Shown piece by piece: positions 35,506-43,922 of a DNA stretch of 64,000 nt. The notes beneath the pieces are model-generated. The model ran no database searches and was not told the DNA's origin. It saw only the letters and a list, made by a program, of their open reading frames with translations. The DNA comes from Bin87 sp965204905 (GTDB taxonomy: Bacteria > Chloroflexota > Dehalococcoidia > Lucifugimonadales > UBA3495): positions 3,038,001 to 3,102,000 of the forward strand of contig OZ242042.1 of NCBI GenBank assembly GCA_965204905.1. The letters are read 5' to 3'. Within the stretch, counting starts at the first letter, position 1; every line of letters starts with the position of its first letter. Made by a program: the position numbers and the translations under genes.

Positions 35506-36458
35506 GGTGGCAGCATCCTTACGGTTGCCAGAGCGTCCTCAATGCGTTTTTCAGATAGCCGAACGCTGTCGGCATTGATGTCAAACCCCATAAACCGCCG
35601 TCCCTGCTCTATCGCTGCCAGCGCCGTCGTGCCACTGCCTATGAAGCAATCCAGCACCAGATCATCCGGTTCGGTGAGCAGTCGAATCACCCGGCGTGGC
35701 AACTCAATGGGAAACTGCGATTCGTGAGCGCTGTTGGAACGCACGGAGCGTATCTCCCACACGCTACGGGAACCCCACTCGGCCCACTCGCCGGCGTCCA
35801 GCCGCTCCCGGCTCACCACCGTTATGCCCGGCTTCCAGAAAATCAACACGTGCTCCCACTCGTCCACCGAGCGGTACGACAGGCTGTGCCAACGGCTGTT
35901 CTCCCAGCAGGGATCCTTAACCCACACACGGCGGTCGTAGAGATAAAAACCAGCGTCGGCAGCCCATTGCTCAACCAGCCCTGCGGTTAGTTTCACCCTG
36001 GTTTGAGGCGCGTACTTGCCGCCGCGGACGTTGTTGTTTTTCAGGCGGCGGTCGATGGTCTGCTCGCTGCAACCCAGCAGCGCGGCCAGTTGATACTTGT
36101 CAAAGTCGGGGTTGGCCTGTCGTGCGGCCAGCACCTGCTCCCGCGTGATTTTCACCTTCTTGGCGCTGACGTTATCGGCCTGGATGCGAGGCATATCAGG
36201 GTCTTCAAAGGCCAGAATGTCGGCGATGTTGACGGCCAGAAAACCGCCGGGCGCGATTGCCAGGAAATGGCCGGCAATCGTCTCCCGCAGCAAATCCGAC
36301 CAATCGGCGAAGTCCAGATCAGTCTCGTAAGACTTGCCGACGAAATACGGAGGCGACCAAAAACTCAACGCGACCGACTGCGGCTCAACGTTTTGTATTA
36401 GCTGTCTGGCGTCTCCCTCATATATTCGGTTTGGAAGCAAGAATCCCGACTCGTTCAT
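35502..36458 (-). CDS. DNA methyltransferase of the SfiI-like system (N4-cytosine type)
   Basis: A 318-residue beta-class amino-methyltransferase: motif IV SPPY at 35-38 comes first and SAM motif I DCFIGSGTTALAA at 270-282 comes last. SPPY usually marks N4-cytosine methylation. A helix-turn-helix-like insertion (about residues 100-145, ITREQVLAARQANPDFDKYQ, then LAALLGCSEQTIDRRLKNN) lies between catalytic motifs and may serve target recognition or autoregulation. GAGGAGG precedes the ATG. It should protect host sites from the endonuclease encoded just downstream. Confidence 0.88.
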   Translation of the reverse strand: MNESGFLLPNRIYEGDARQLIQNVEPQSVALSFWSPPYFVGKSYETDLDFADWSDLLRETIAGHFLAIAPGGFLAVNIADILAFEDPDMPRIQADNVSAKKVKITREQVLAARQANPDFDKYQLAALLGCSEQTIDRRLKNNNVRGGKYAPQTRVKLTAGLVEQWAADAGFYLYDRRVWVKDPCWENSRWHSLSYRSVDEWEHVLIFWKPGITVVSRERLDAGEWAEWGSRSVWEIRSVRSNSAHESQFPIELPRRVIRLLTEPDDLVLDCFIGSGTTALAAIEQGRRFMGFDINADSVRLSEKRIEDALATVRMLPP

Positions 36459-36554
36459 CTGGTCCTCCTCACGGGAAACGCGGCGTGTTCGGCTAATCGT
36501 CGCCGTTCAGCACGTTTGCCGTCAAGGGGGAATTGTCATCAAATTGATGCGCCG

Positions 36555-37751
36555 TCACGCCAGCACGCGGTAGCGGTAGCTGGATTCCAGCAGGTCGCCC
36601 TCGGCGAACCGGGTGAAACGCAGCGGCGCAAGGTCAACGTCGCGGGCGCGGCCTTCCACCACCAGCTCGGCGACTGATTTGCCGATGGCCGGCGACAGCT
36701 TGAACCCGTGGCCGCTGAATCCGATGGCGCAGTAGAGGCCGCCGACGCCGGGCACGGCGTCCAGCACGGGATGCCAGTCGGGCGTGGTGGTGAACAGGCC
36801 GGACCATCCGCCCCGGTAGTAGGCGTCGGCCATGCCGGGAACGCGGCGGGCCAGTTTGGCGCGGGCGGTTGCCGCCTCCGACAGTTCCAGGCCCTGCGGA
36901 TAAACGTCTGGATCTGACTGTTCGTCGTCGTCTCCGAACCCCATGGTCGTGAAATTGGAGCCGTCGGGCCGGAACGAAAAGGACTGGCTGATGTCGCCAA
37001 CCGTGGGATGGTGCGGCACCGCCTCCACGGGACGGGCCACGGTGGCGACCTGGTGCCGCACTGGAATCAGGGGTACGTCAACTCCCACTCTGGCGAGTAC
37101 CTGCTTTGACCAGGGGCCGGCGGCGACGATCACGGTCTCGGTGGCGATGCGTTCGCCGTTTGCGGCAACAACGGCCCGCACGCGGTCGCCCGCCGTTTCA
37201 ATGCCGCGGGCAGGGTTGCGGGTTACGATCCGCGCGCCGGCTTCCTGGGCGCGGGCGGCGTAGGAAACGGTTACCTGGTACGGGTCGGCGTAGCCCGATT
37301 CCGGTTCCCAGGCGGCGCGCTCATCATCGTACAGGGTCACCATGGGCGCCAGGCGGGCCAGGTCGTCCCGGGACACCACCGAGGATGGCACCCCCAGCTC
37401 CTGCTGCATGGCGACGTTGCGCTCCAGGCCGGCCTCATCCGCTTCATTAACCACCACGAGGTAGCCCGTATTCACGAATCCCGAAGCCCCCCCGATCCGG
37501 GCATCAAAGTCGGCAAAAATCTGCAAGCTTTGCCAAGCGAGTTCGGTGGTGATCGGGTTGGAGTAGTGCATCCGGCAGATGGCCTGGGACCTGCCGGTGC
37601 TGCCGGAGCCGAGGACGTCCCGTTCCAGAAGGACGGTGTTGGCAACACCCAAGCGCGCCAGGTTGTACTGGATGGCACAGCCGATGACGCCGCCGCCGAT
37701 GATCACGGCGTCGGCGGTTTGAGGGACGGCGGGTGTAGGATTACTCGGCAT
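36555..37751 (-). CDS. FAD-dependent oxidoreductase, DAO/sarcosine-oxidase-like
   Basis: A 398-residue flavoenzyme with the dinucleotide motif VIIGGGVIGCAIQYNLARLG and a second FAD motif near the end (GLYCAIGFSGHGFKLSPAIGK). The family oxidises secondary amines such as sarcosine, dimethylglycine or glycine. It starts 11 bases inside the upstream PPOX-fold gene. Lying next to the restriction cassette and, beyond it, the glycine-decarboxylase genes, it could feed glycine or one-carbon units to them. This link is an inference. Confidence 0.88.
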   Translation of the reverse strand: MPSNPTPAVPQTADAVIIGGGVIGCAIQYNLARLGVANTVLLERDVLGSGSTGRSQAICRMHYSNPITTELAWQSLQIFADFDARIGGASGFVNTGYLVVVNEADEAGLERNVAMQQELGVPSSVVSRDDLARLAPMVTLYDDERAAWEPESGYADPYQVTVSYAARAQEAGARIVTRNPARGIETAGDRVRAVVAANGERIATETVIVAAGPWSKQVLARVGVDVPLIPVRHQVATVARPVEAVPHHPTVGDISQSFSFRPDGSNFTTMGFGDDDEQSDPDVYPQGLELSEAATARAKLARRVPGMADAYYRGGWSGLFTTTPDWHPVLDAVPGVGGLYCAIGFSGHGFKLSPAIGKSVAELVVEGRARDVDLAPLRFTRFAEGDLLESSYRYRVLA

Positions 37752-38181
37752 CTCCCTTCCAGGAGAGGATGCGCTTGACGTTGATCACGATGGCTACGAG
37801 CTTCTGATCGCCCTGGGTCAGTTCGTTGGCGTCTTCTTCGCCGCGCTCGTCCCCCTCGTAGCGTGAGAAAATGCTGCGCACCGCCTCCTTGATGTTGTCG
37901 GTGGAGACAGTGGCGTCGCCCTCCAGAATCACATACTGGTAAGGCCACTCGTCGGTGGCTACGGAGAGGGAGACCTTGGGGTTGCGGCGGACGTTGCGGG
38001 TCTTGACGGCGGAATCGCCGGATACGACGGTTAACGTGCCGGTTTCGGGTTCGCTGCCGGATTTCCACTGATACCAGACCGGCGAAATATGGGGGCCGCC
38101 ATTTCGCCGAATGGAGGCGAAATGGGCCACGTGGGCGCCGGCAAGGTAATCGTCAACTTCCTGGGGAGTCAGCCGTGGCAT
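37741..38181 (-). CDS. PPOX-class (F420- or flavin-dependent) oxidoreductase
   Basis: A 146-residue split-barrel protein of the pyridoxamine-phosphate-oxidase class. MPRLTPQEVDDYLAGAHVAHFAS and GGPHISPVWYQWKSG are typical, followed by SGDSAVKTRNVRRNPKVSLSV, which contacts flavin or F420 phosphate. It is a small dimeric reductase. It probably shares a transcript with the overlapping amine oxidase gene. Confidence 0.85.
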   Translation of the reverse strand: MPRLTPQEVDDYLAGAHVAHFASIRRNGGPHISPVWYQWKSGSEPETGTLTVVSGDSAVKTRNVRRNPKVSLSVATDEWPYQYVILEGDATVSTDNIKEAVRSIFSRYEGDERGEEDANELTQGDQKLVAIVINVKRILSWKGDAE

Positions 38182-38287
38182 CGTAACCTCTAGCCATCAA
38201 GACGCGCCGGGCGTGTCAACCCGGACCTGTGAAATGCTGCAAATATCATACCATACCGGATGCCGGCTGACTGGGTCGGACGTCCGG

Positions 38288-38322
38288 TTGACGCCTTCGC
38301 ACTTATGTGGTAAAAGTACATA
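38288..38322 (+). promoter_or_regulatory. leaderless promoter with PadR-type operator before the PHA operon
   Basis: TTGACG (38288-38293), a 17-base spacer and TAAAAG (38311-38316) place the start of transcription at the ATG (38324). TATGT (38304-38308) and ACATA (38318-38322) form a dyad over the -10 box, close to the ATGT-N8-ACAT operator of PadR regulators. The gene downstream encodes a PadR protein, so autorepression is likely. Confidence 0.6.
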
Positions 38323-38323
38323 C

Positions 38324-38734
38324 ATGGTTTTCGACGGCCAGACCATCAACCCGAAGCTTCCCCGGAGTTTCATGACCCCGTGGGTGCTGCTGCTGCTGAA
38401 ACAGTGGAGCCTGCACGGCTACCTGATCATGCAGCACCTCAACAGCATGGGCTTTTCGGAAGTGGACCACCCCACGCTGTACAAGGAACTGCGCCGTCTG
38501 GAGAACGAGGGCTTTGTGTCTTCGGAATGGGAGACGGGCGAGAGCGGGCCGGCTCGGCGCGTGTACAGCATCACCGGTGCTGGCGAGGAATTGCTGCAAG
38601 GATGGACGGAAGTAGTGTCGGGCTACCAGCGGATGATCAACGGGTTCTTCGACCTGTACGCGCAGACCTTTGGGTTTGCGCCGACCCCCACACCGGAATC
38701 ACCGGAATCAGATGATGAAACGCAACGCGGGTAA
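38324..38734 (+). CDS. PadR-family regulator of the PHA operon (PhaQ-like)
   Basis: A 136-residue winged-helix regulator: LLLLKQWSLHGYLIMQHLNSM (recognition region), then HPTLYKELRRLENEGFVSSEWET and ARRVYSITGAGEELLQ, the PadR signature. The C-terminal end is Pro/Glu-rich. PhaQ, a PadR-type repressor in Bacillus, senses polyhydroxybutyrate and controls phasin synthesis. Position directly before a phasin-like gene and phaC-phaE suggests the same role. The ATG at 38324 fits a leaderless transcript; an earlier ATG at 38213 lies upstream of the promoter. Confidence 0.82.
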   Translation: MVFDGQTINPKLPRSFMTPWVLLLLKQWSLHGYLIMQHLNSMGFSEVDHPTLYKELRRLENEGFVSSEWETGESGPARRVYSITGAGEELLQGWTEVVSGYQRMINGFFDLYAQTFGFAPTPTPESPESDDETQRG

Positions 38735-38790
38735 TGGACGTACCTTGCCCCGTAATCGTAACTAAACCGAAACAACAGGAGCGTAGTATC

Positions 38791-39027
38791 ATGGAAAAGA
38801 CCCAGGAACTCTTCAAGGCGTACAACGACGTGATGACCAGCGGCTTTGCCGCCTTCAATACCAGCATGCAGCAGAGCAACGCCCTTATGACCGGCATGAT
38901 GGAAGCCAACGTAAAGCTGGTGGAATCGAGCCAAGAGTTTACCAAGAGTTCCGTGAAATACGGCGAGGCGTACCTGGAGTGGCTGCTGGACGCCACCAAG
39001 TCCATGGCGCCGCAGACCGGAGCCTGA
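38791..39027 (+). CDS. phasin-like small protein
   Basis: A 78-residue all-helical protein (MEKTQELFKAYNDVMTSGFA, then NALMTGMMEANVKLVESSQE and EAYLEWLLDATKSM) with an amphipathic pattern typical of phasins, which coat polyhydroxyalkanoate granules. AGGAG precedes the ATG at 38791. It sits between the PadR gene and phaC, where Bacillus has phaP or phaR. It is shorter than usual phasins (100-200 residues), so the assignment leans on context. Confidence 0.65.
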   Translation: MEKTQELFKAYNDVMTSGFAAFNTSMQQSNALMTGMMEANVKLVESSQEFTKSSVKYGEAYLEWLLDATKSMAPQTGA

Positions 39028-39057
39028 AGCGTCCAGGAGATAGCCCCCGTGTCCCGA

Positions 39058-39081
39058 CCCCTCTCCGTGTTTGGAGAGGGG
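39058..39081. repeat. CCCCTCTCC hairpin (family D)
   Basis: CCCCTCTCC (39058-39066) pairs with GGAGAGGGG (39073-39081), between the phasin-like gene and phaC. It may set different mRNA levels for the granule protein and the synthase. Confidence 0.6.
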
Positions 39082-39115
39082 CAATTGATGGCATAGATGC
39101 CCAGGAGGAACGCCG

Positions 39116-40192
39116 GTGGTCAGCCAGGCAGAGTTTGTTTCCCGGTTCCAGCAAGATATGCAGGAACACCTCCAGCGCGCCCAGACGATGGTTGATTCCT
39201 TCGTGATCAACCCGGCCGAGCCGCCCATCGACGTCACCCCCTACGAGGTCGTCTGGAAGCGCGGCAAGGTCCGCCTCCTGCGCTACGGCGAGCGCGACCG
39301 GATCAAGTACCGGACGCCTTACCTCATGGTGCCGTGGCTGGGCATCAGCCGTCCCTACGTGCTGGACCTGCTCCCCGGCAACAGCATGATCGAGTACCTG
39401 ACCAACCAGGGACACGACGTGTACCTGCTGGATTGGGGCGAAATCGCCGCCGAGGATAAGGAACTGGGCTTTGAGGAAGCCGTTTTCAAGCTGATACCCC
39501 GTGCCATCGACCGGGCCCTTGAGGCGTCCGACGCCACCGAGATCACCCTCAACGGCATCTGCCTGGGCGGCACGCTGGCGGCAACCTACCTGGCGTCACA
39601 TCCCGACGCGCCGGTCAAGAACTTCGTGGCCATCGTCGCGCCCATCAACTTTGAGGAAGGCGGGATGTTCCGCGTGTGGCTGGACGAGCGGTACTTCCCC
39701 GCCGATCTCATCGTGGAGCACTACGGCGTCCTGCCGGCCAACCTCATGGGCGCCGGTTTCAAGATGCTGCGCCCCACGCTGGATGCCCAAGCGCTCTCGG
39801 GCCTGTGGGCCAACGTGAACCGGCCCGGCTACGTTGACAACTACAAGGCCATGAATCGCTGGGCCAGCGACTTCATCGGGATGCCGGGACGGTTCTTCGG
39901 ACAACTGTCCAAGCAGATGTACGGCAAGAACGAGTTGGTCAACGGCGAGTTCGTGCTGAACGGACGCCGGGTTGACCTGTCCAAAATCCAGCAGCCTCTG
40001 CTCTGCGTGGCGGCCAGCCAGGACTTCATCGTGCCGGCTCCGGCGGCCCGCGGCCTGCTGGACGCGGTGTCCTCCGAGGACAAGGAATTCATGGAGTTGC
40101 CCGGCGGCCACATCTCGGTATTCTCGGGCCGCCAGGCGAATCAGACCCTGTGGCCCAAGATTGACGAGTGGGTAACGGAGCGGGTGGCATGA
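39116..40192 (+). CDS. phaC: class III poly(R)-hydroxyalkanoate synthase subunit PhaC
   Basis: A 358-residue polymerase with the lipase-like box GICLGG (nucleophile Cys149), Asp303 in SQDFIVP and His332 in GGHIS. The positions nearly coincide with those of the Allochromatium class III enzyme (149, 302, 331). It polymerises (R)-3-hydroxyacyl-CoA and needs PhaE, encoded 58 bases downstream. The start is GTG 39116 with AGGAGGA at ideal spacing. Confidence 0.95.
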   Translation: MVSQAEFVSRFQQDMQEHLQRAQTMVDSFVINPAEPPIDVTPYEVVWKRGKVRLLRYGERDRIKYRTPYLMVPWLGISRPYVLDLLPGNSMIEYLTNQGHDVYLLDWGEIAAEDKELGFEEAVFKLIPRAIDRALEASDATEITLNGICLGGTLAATYLASHPDAPVKNFVAIVAPINFEEGGMFRVWLDERYFPADLIVEHYGVLPANLMGAGFKMLRPTLDAQALSGLWANVNRPGYVDNYKAMNRWASDFIGMPGRFFGQLSKQMYGKNELVNGEFVLNGRRVDLSKIQQPLLCVAASQDFIVPAPAARGLLDAVSSEDKEFMELPGGHISVFSGRQANQTLWPKIDEWVTERVA

Positions 40193-40250
40193 CGTCGGCC
40201 CGCCACCCTTCTATCTCTCGCATCGGCGCACACAACAGCAGGAGCCAACT

Positions 40251-40913
40251 ATGACCAGCGCGCAGAACACGGCCAACCCCTTCGAGGCGTGGCAGGAGAT
40301 GTTCCGCAAGTCCACCGAAATGTGGCAGCAGGCGGCGTCCGGGACGCCCAACCCGTTCTGGCCCCCCAACAACGGCGCGATGCCGGGGGCCGGGATGCCG
40401 GGCATGGGGATGCCCGGGTTCGGCGGGTTCACGCCACCCTTTGGCGGAACCGACATGACCGCCATGTGGCAGCAGTTCTTCAACCAGTGGCTCCAGCAGT
40501 GGAGTCAACTGATGTCAGCGTCGTCCAGCGCGCAGACCCTCAGCGATGCCCAGAAGCAGTGGAACGAGCAGCTGGAGGCCATGGCCAAGACCTTCGCCGA
40601 CACCATGAGCACCGAGGACTTCGCCAAAGCGCTGGGCAAGTACATGGAGCAGGGCCTGCATATTCAGGAGCGCATGGCCGACGCCGTCAATCCGCAGATC
40701 GACGCCATGCTGCGAACCTACAATATGCCGTCGCGCAGCCAGATGAATCGCCTGTTCGTTCACGTCCTGGGCATCGAGGAGCGGCTGGACGATTTGGAGG
40801 ACGAGATCCGCAAGCTGCGCAAGGAGCAGGAAGCGGCGCGCAGCGGCGCGGGCAGTCGCCGCAGAAACGCTCGCAGCAACGCCAGCGCCGAGACGGAAGC
40901 GTCAGGAGTTTAG
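40251..40913 (+). CDS. phaE: PHA synthase subunit PhaE
   Basis: A 220-residue partner of PhaC. It has an N-terminal helix (NPFEAWQEMFRKSTEMWQQ), a Gly/Met/Pro-rich segment (about 40-65, MPGAGMPGMGMPGFGGF), the TAMWQQFFNQWLQQWSQ helix, and the characteristic PSRSQMNRLFVHVLGIEERLDDLEDEI coiled region that binds the synthase. The C-terminus is basic. PhaE controls synthase oligomerisation and activity. Its tail is shorter than in purple bacteria. Confidence 0.9.
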   Translation: MTSAQNTANPFEAWQEMFRKSTEMWQQAASGTPNPFWPPNNGAMPGAGMPGMGMPGFGGFTPPFGGTDMTAMWQQFFNQWLQQWSQLMSASSSAQTLSDAQKQWNEQLEAMAKTFADTMSTEDFAKALGKYMEQGLHIQERMADAVNPQIDAMLRTYNMPSRSQMNRLFVHVLGIEERLDDLEDEIRKLRKEQEAARSGAGSRRRNARSNASAETEASGV

Positions 40914-40915
40914 TG

Positions 40916-41794
40916 ATGAACATCGGCTTTTCCCTTTCCAACAACCAGGGGCTTGCCAACGTGCAGGACGTGGTGAGCGTCGCCGCCCGCGCCGAGGAAC
41001 TGGGCTACGACTCCGTCTGGGCCAGCGACCACGTCTTCAACGTCAGTTACGTGTACGAGCGTCTCGGCAACCGCCCCTACTACGACCCCATGACCATACT
41101 GACCTACGCCGCCGCCCAGACCAGCCGCGTCATCCTGGGCACCAGCGTGCTGGTGCTGCCCTATCACAACCCCATGCGTCTGGCGAAGCAGGCGGCGACC
41201 CTGGACCAGCTATCGGGCGGCCGCGTCGCGCTGGGCGTCGGCGTCGGCGTGATTGACACCGAAATCGAGGCCATGGGCGTGCCCTTCTCTGAGCGCGGCC
41301 CGTACACCGACGAGTCCATCGAGATTATGAAAACCCTGTGGTGCGACGACTATCCACGGTACGACGGGCGCTTTTTCCAGTTCGCGGATATGGCGTTCTC
41401 GCCGCGTCCGGTGCGTCCCGAGGGCATCCCCATGATTATCGGCGGCACCAGCCGGGCTGCCATCCGCCGGGCCGCCCGCCACGGCGACGGCTGGCATCCC
41501 ACGGCCATGCCGCCGGAGGACCTGGCCCAGGGCATCCGCTACCTGCACGAGCGGGCGGAACGCGCCGACCGAGACCCCGCGACCATTCCCGTGTCGGTCA
41601 GCGTCCCGTTGCAGGGCGGACGGCCAGGCCGGTTCACCCTGGGCACCGACCCGGCGGAGATGCGCGCCAACGCCCAAGCCTACCGGGACATCGGCGTGTC
41701 GCGCATAGTGGTGTCGCCCTACTCCGGCGATCCGGCAGTGGTGTTCCCAGCCATGGCAACCGTGGCGTCCGAGGTAATGCCGGCGGTGGCGTAA
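40916..41794 (+). CDS. LLM-class F420-dependent oxidoreductase
   Basis: A 292-residue luciferase-like oxidoreductase. It begins MNIGFSLSNNQGLANV, with GYDSVWASDHVF and LGTSVLVLPYHNPMRLAKQAATLDQLSGGR, the pattern of F420-linked members. MIIGGTSRAAIRRAARHGDGW near the end is also typical. Its ATG lies two bases after the phaE stop, so it is translated with the PHA operon. Whether it makes or uses hydroxyacyl precursors is unknown. Confidence 0.87.
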   Translation: MNIGFSLSNNQGLANVQDVVSVAARAEELGYDSVWASDHVFNVSYVYERLGNRPYYDPMTILTYAAAQTSRVILGTSVLVLPYHNPMRLAKQAATLDQLSGGRVALGVGVGVIDTEIEAMGVPFSERGPYTDESIEIMKTLWCDDYPRYDGRFFQFADMAFSPRPVRPEGIPMIIGGTSRAAIRRAARHGDGWHPTAMPPEDLAQGIRYLHERAERADRDPATIPVSVSVPLQGGRPGRFTLGTDPAEMRANAQAYRDIGVSRIVVSPYSGDPAVVFPAMATVASEVMPAVA

Positions 41795-41800
41795 GGCAGT

Positions 41801-41885
41801 GTCATTGCGAAGAGCAACGCGACGCGGCAATCTCGCTGGGTGGACTGCGTTGCCCACGAGATTGCTACGCTACGCTCGCAATGAC
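41801..41885. repeat. nested palindrome (family B, full copy)
   Basis: Outer arms GTCATTGCGA (41801-41810) and TCGCAATGAC (41876-41885); inner arms CAATCTCG (41828-41835) and CGAGATTG (41857-41864). Half copies of the same element lie at 59394-59428 and 61894-61922. It starts six bases after the oxidoreductase gene. Confidence 0.7.
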
Positions 41886-41932
41886 AGTTGTGATAATTTC
41901 GTAATGAAACACCTGCATTTGGAGATCCCGCC

Positions 41933-43876
41933 TTGACCAACCCCATCATCGCCCCCTACGGTTCCTGGCGTTCGCCCATCACGGCGGACGCCATCGTCGC
42001 GGAGTCCATCAGCATCGGGCAGGTCGCCATCGACGGTGACGCCATCCTGTGGACGGAGGGCCGGCCGTCGGAGGGCGGCCGCAACGTCATCATGCGCATG
42101 ACGCCGGGCGGCGCGGTCTCCGACGTGAATGCGGCGCCGTACAACGCGAGGACGCGGGTACACGAGTACGGCGGCGGCGCGTGGATCGCCGATGGCCGCG
42201 TGGTGTGGTTCTCGAACTTCGACGACCAGCGCATCTACCGGCATGACCCACACGGCCAACCGCAGCCCATCACGCCCGACGCGCCCCTGCGCTATGCCGA
42301 CGCGACGCTGGACCGGCGCCGAAATCGTCTTATCTGCGTCCGGGAAGACCATTCGGATCCCGAGCACATCGTGAACGCCATCGCGTCGGTTCCGGCCGAC
42401 GGCGTAGGAGAGCAGATCGTCCTGGCCGAAGGCTGGGATTTCGTCTCCTCGCCGCGCCTCAGCCCCGATGGCCGGACGCTGGCGTGGCTGTCCTGGAATC
42501 ACCCCAACATGCCGTGGGACGGAACCCACCTGTGGACGGCGCCGGTGTTGGACGATGGGACGCTCGGCGACACGACGTTGGTTGCCGGCGGCGAGCATGT
42601 ATCGGTATTTCAACCGGAATGGTCGCCCGACGGCACACTGCACTACGTGTCCGAGGAATCGGGCTGGTGGAACCTCTACCGCCTGGGCGACAACGGGCCG
42701 GAAGCACTCTACCCTGACGACGCCGAATACGCCCGCCCGCAGTGGGTCTTCGCCAGCCGCACCTACGGGTTCGCCGGCAACGGAGATATCATATGCGCGG
42801 TGAACCGGCGCGGCGCGTGGTCGCTGAACCGCCTGAATCCCAACAGTGGCGTCATGCAGCCGTTGAACGTGCCAGCCGGCGAGATGGGCCGCGGCGACCT
42901 GGCGGTGTCGGGCATCACCGCCGTGGTGGTAGCCGGCGACGCCGAGCGCCCCATGTCGCTGATGCGCGTGAATCTGAGTCCGCCTGCGGCGGACTATTGG
43001 GAAACACTGAAAGCAGCATCAACGACCAACGTGGACGCCGGTTACATCTCGCCGGCGCAAACCATCGAGTTTCCATCGAATGAGGGACGACCGGCCTACG
43101 CGCTCTACTACGCGCCGAGAAATCCCGAGTACCAGGCGCCGGAGGGCGAATTGCCGCCGCTGCTGACGCTGAGCCACGGCGGGCCGACCGGTGCGGCGTC
43201 GGGCGCGCTGGATATGGCGGTGCAGTTCTGGACCAGTCGGGGTTTCGCCGTAGTGGACGTGAACTACGGCGGCAGCGTGGGCTACGGGCGAGCGTACCGG
43301 CAACTGCTCAACGGCAACTGGGGCATCGTGGACGTGGACGACTGCGCCAACGCCGCGCTGCACCTGGTCCACCAGGGACTCGCCGACGGCGACCGCCTGG
43401 CCATCCGGGGCGGCAGCGCCGGCGGCTACACCACGCTGGCGGCCCTGACCTTCCGCAACGTGTTCGCGGCGGGGGCCAGCTACTACGGCGTGTCCGACCT
43501 CAGCGCGCTGGCAGCGGACACGCACAAGTTCGAGTCCCGTTACCTGGACCGTCTGGTCGCGCCCTATCCGGAAGGCAAGGACACCTACGAACGCTGGTCG
43601 CCCATCAACCACACCGACGGGCTGTCATGCCCCATCATCCTGCTGCAAGGGCTGGAGGACAGAATAGTCCCGCCCAACCAGGCCGAGATGATGTTCGACG
43701 CGGTGCGCGGCAAGGGCATACCGTGCGCGTACCTGCCCTTCGAGGGCGAACAGCACGGGTTCCGCCGCGCCGAAAACATCAAGCGCGCCCTGGAGGCCGA
43801 GCTATACTTCTACTCCCGCGTGTTCGGCTTCGAGCTGGCCGACGCAGTGGAGCCAGTGGCGATAGAGAACTTGTGA
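41933..43876 (+). CDS. S9 family prolyl oligopeptidase-like peptidase
   Basis: A 647-residue serine peptidase. The first ~370 residues form a beta-propeller (blades such as SPRLSPDGRTLAWLSWNHP and FQPEWSPDGTLHYVSEES). The last 260 are an alpha/beta hydrolase with GGSAGG (nucleophile Ser), LEDRIVPPNQ (Asp) and EGEQHGFR (His). HGGPTGA and NYGGSVGYGRAYR are typical of acylaminoacyl peptidases and dipeptidyl aminopeptidases. Start TTG 41933, with GGAG upstream. No signal peptide is evident. Confidence 0.9.
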   Translation: MTNPIIAPYGSWRSPITADAIVAESISIGQVAIDGDAILWTEGRPSEGGRNVIMRMTPGGAVSDVNAAPYNARTRVHEYGGGAWIADGRVVWFSNFDDQRIYRHDPHGQPQPITPDAPLRYADATLDRRRNRLICVREDHSDPEHIVNAIASVPADGVGEQIVLAEGWDFVSSPRLSPDGRTLAWLSWNHPNMPWDGTHLWTAPVLDDGTLGDTTLVAGGEHVSVFQPEWSPDGTLHYVSEESGWWNLYRLGDNGPEALYPDDAEYARPQWVFASRTYGFAGNGDIICAVNRRGAWSLNRLNPNSGVMQPLNVPAGEMGRGDLAVSGITAVVVAGDAERPMSLMRVNLSPPAADYWETLKAASTTNVDAGYISPAQTIEFPSNEGRPAYALYYAPRNPEYQAPEGELPPLLTLSHGGPTGAASGALDMAVQFWTSRGFAVVDVNYGGSVGYGRAYRQLLNGNWGIVDVDDCANAALHLVHQGLADGDRLAIRGGSAGGYTTLAALTFRNVFAAGASYYGVSDLSALAADTHKFESRYLDRLVAPYPEGKDTYERWSPINHTDGLSCPIILLQGLEDRIVPPNQAEMMFDAVRGKGIPCAYLPFEGEQHGFRRAENIKRALEAELYFYSRVFGFELADAVEPVAIENL

Positions 43877-43907
43877 CGTGAGGCCGGCCGTTGGGCGCAC
43901 CCCCTGG

Positions 43908-43916
43908 TGATATAAT
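43908..43916 (+). promoter_or_regulatory. extended -10 promoter giving a leaderless start for cassette 2
   Basis: TGA-TATAAT, a perfect extended -10 element ending six bases before the ATG at 43923. Shares TATAATCG with cassette 1 (12203-12208). Confidence 0.65.
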
Positions 43917-43922
43917 CGCCCC

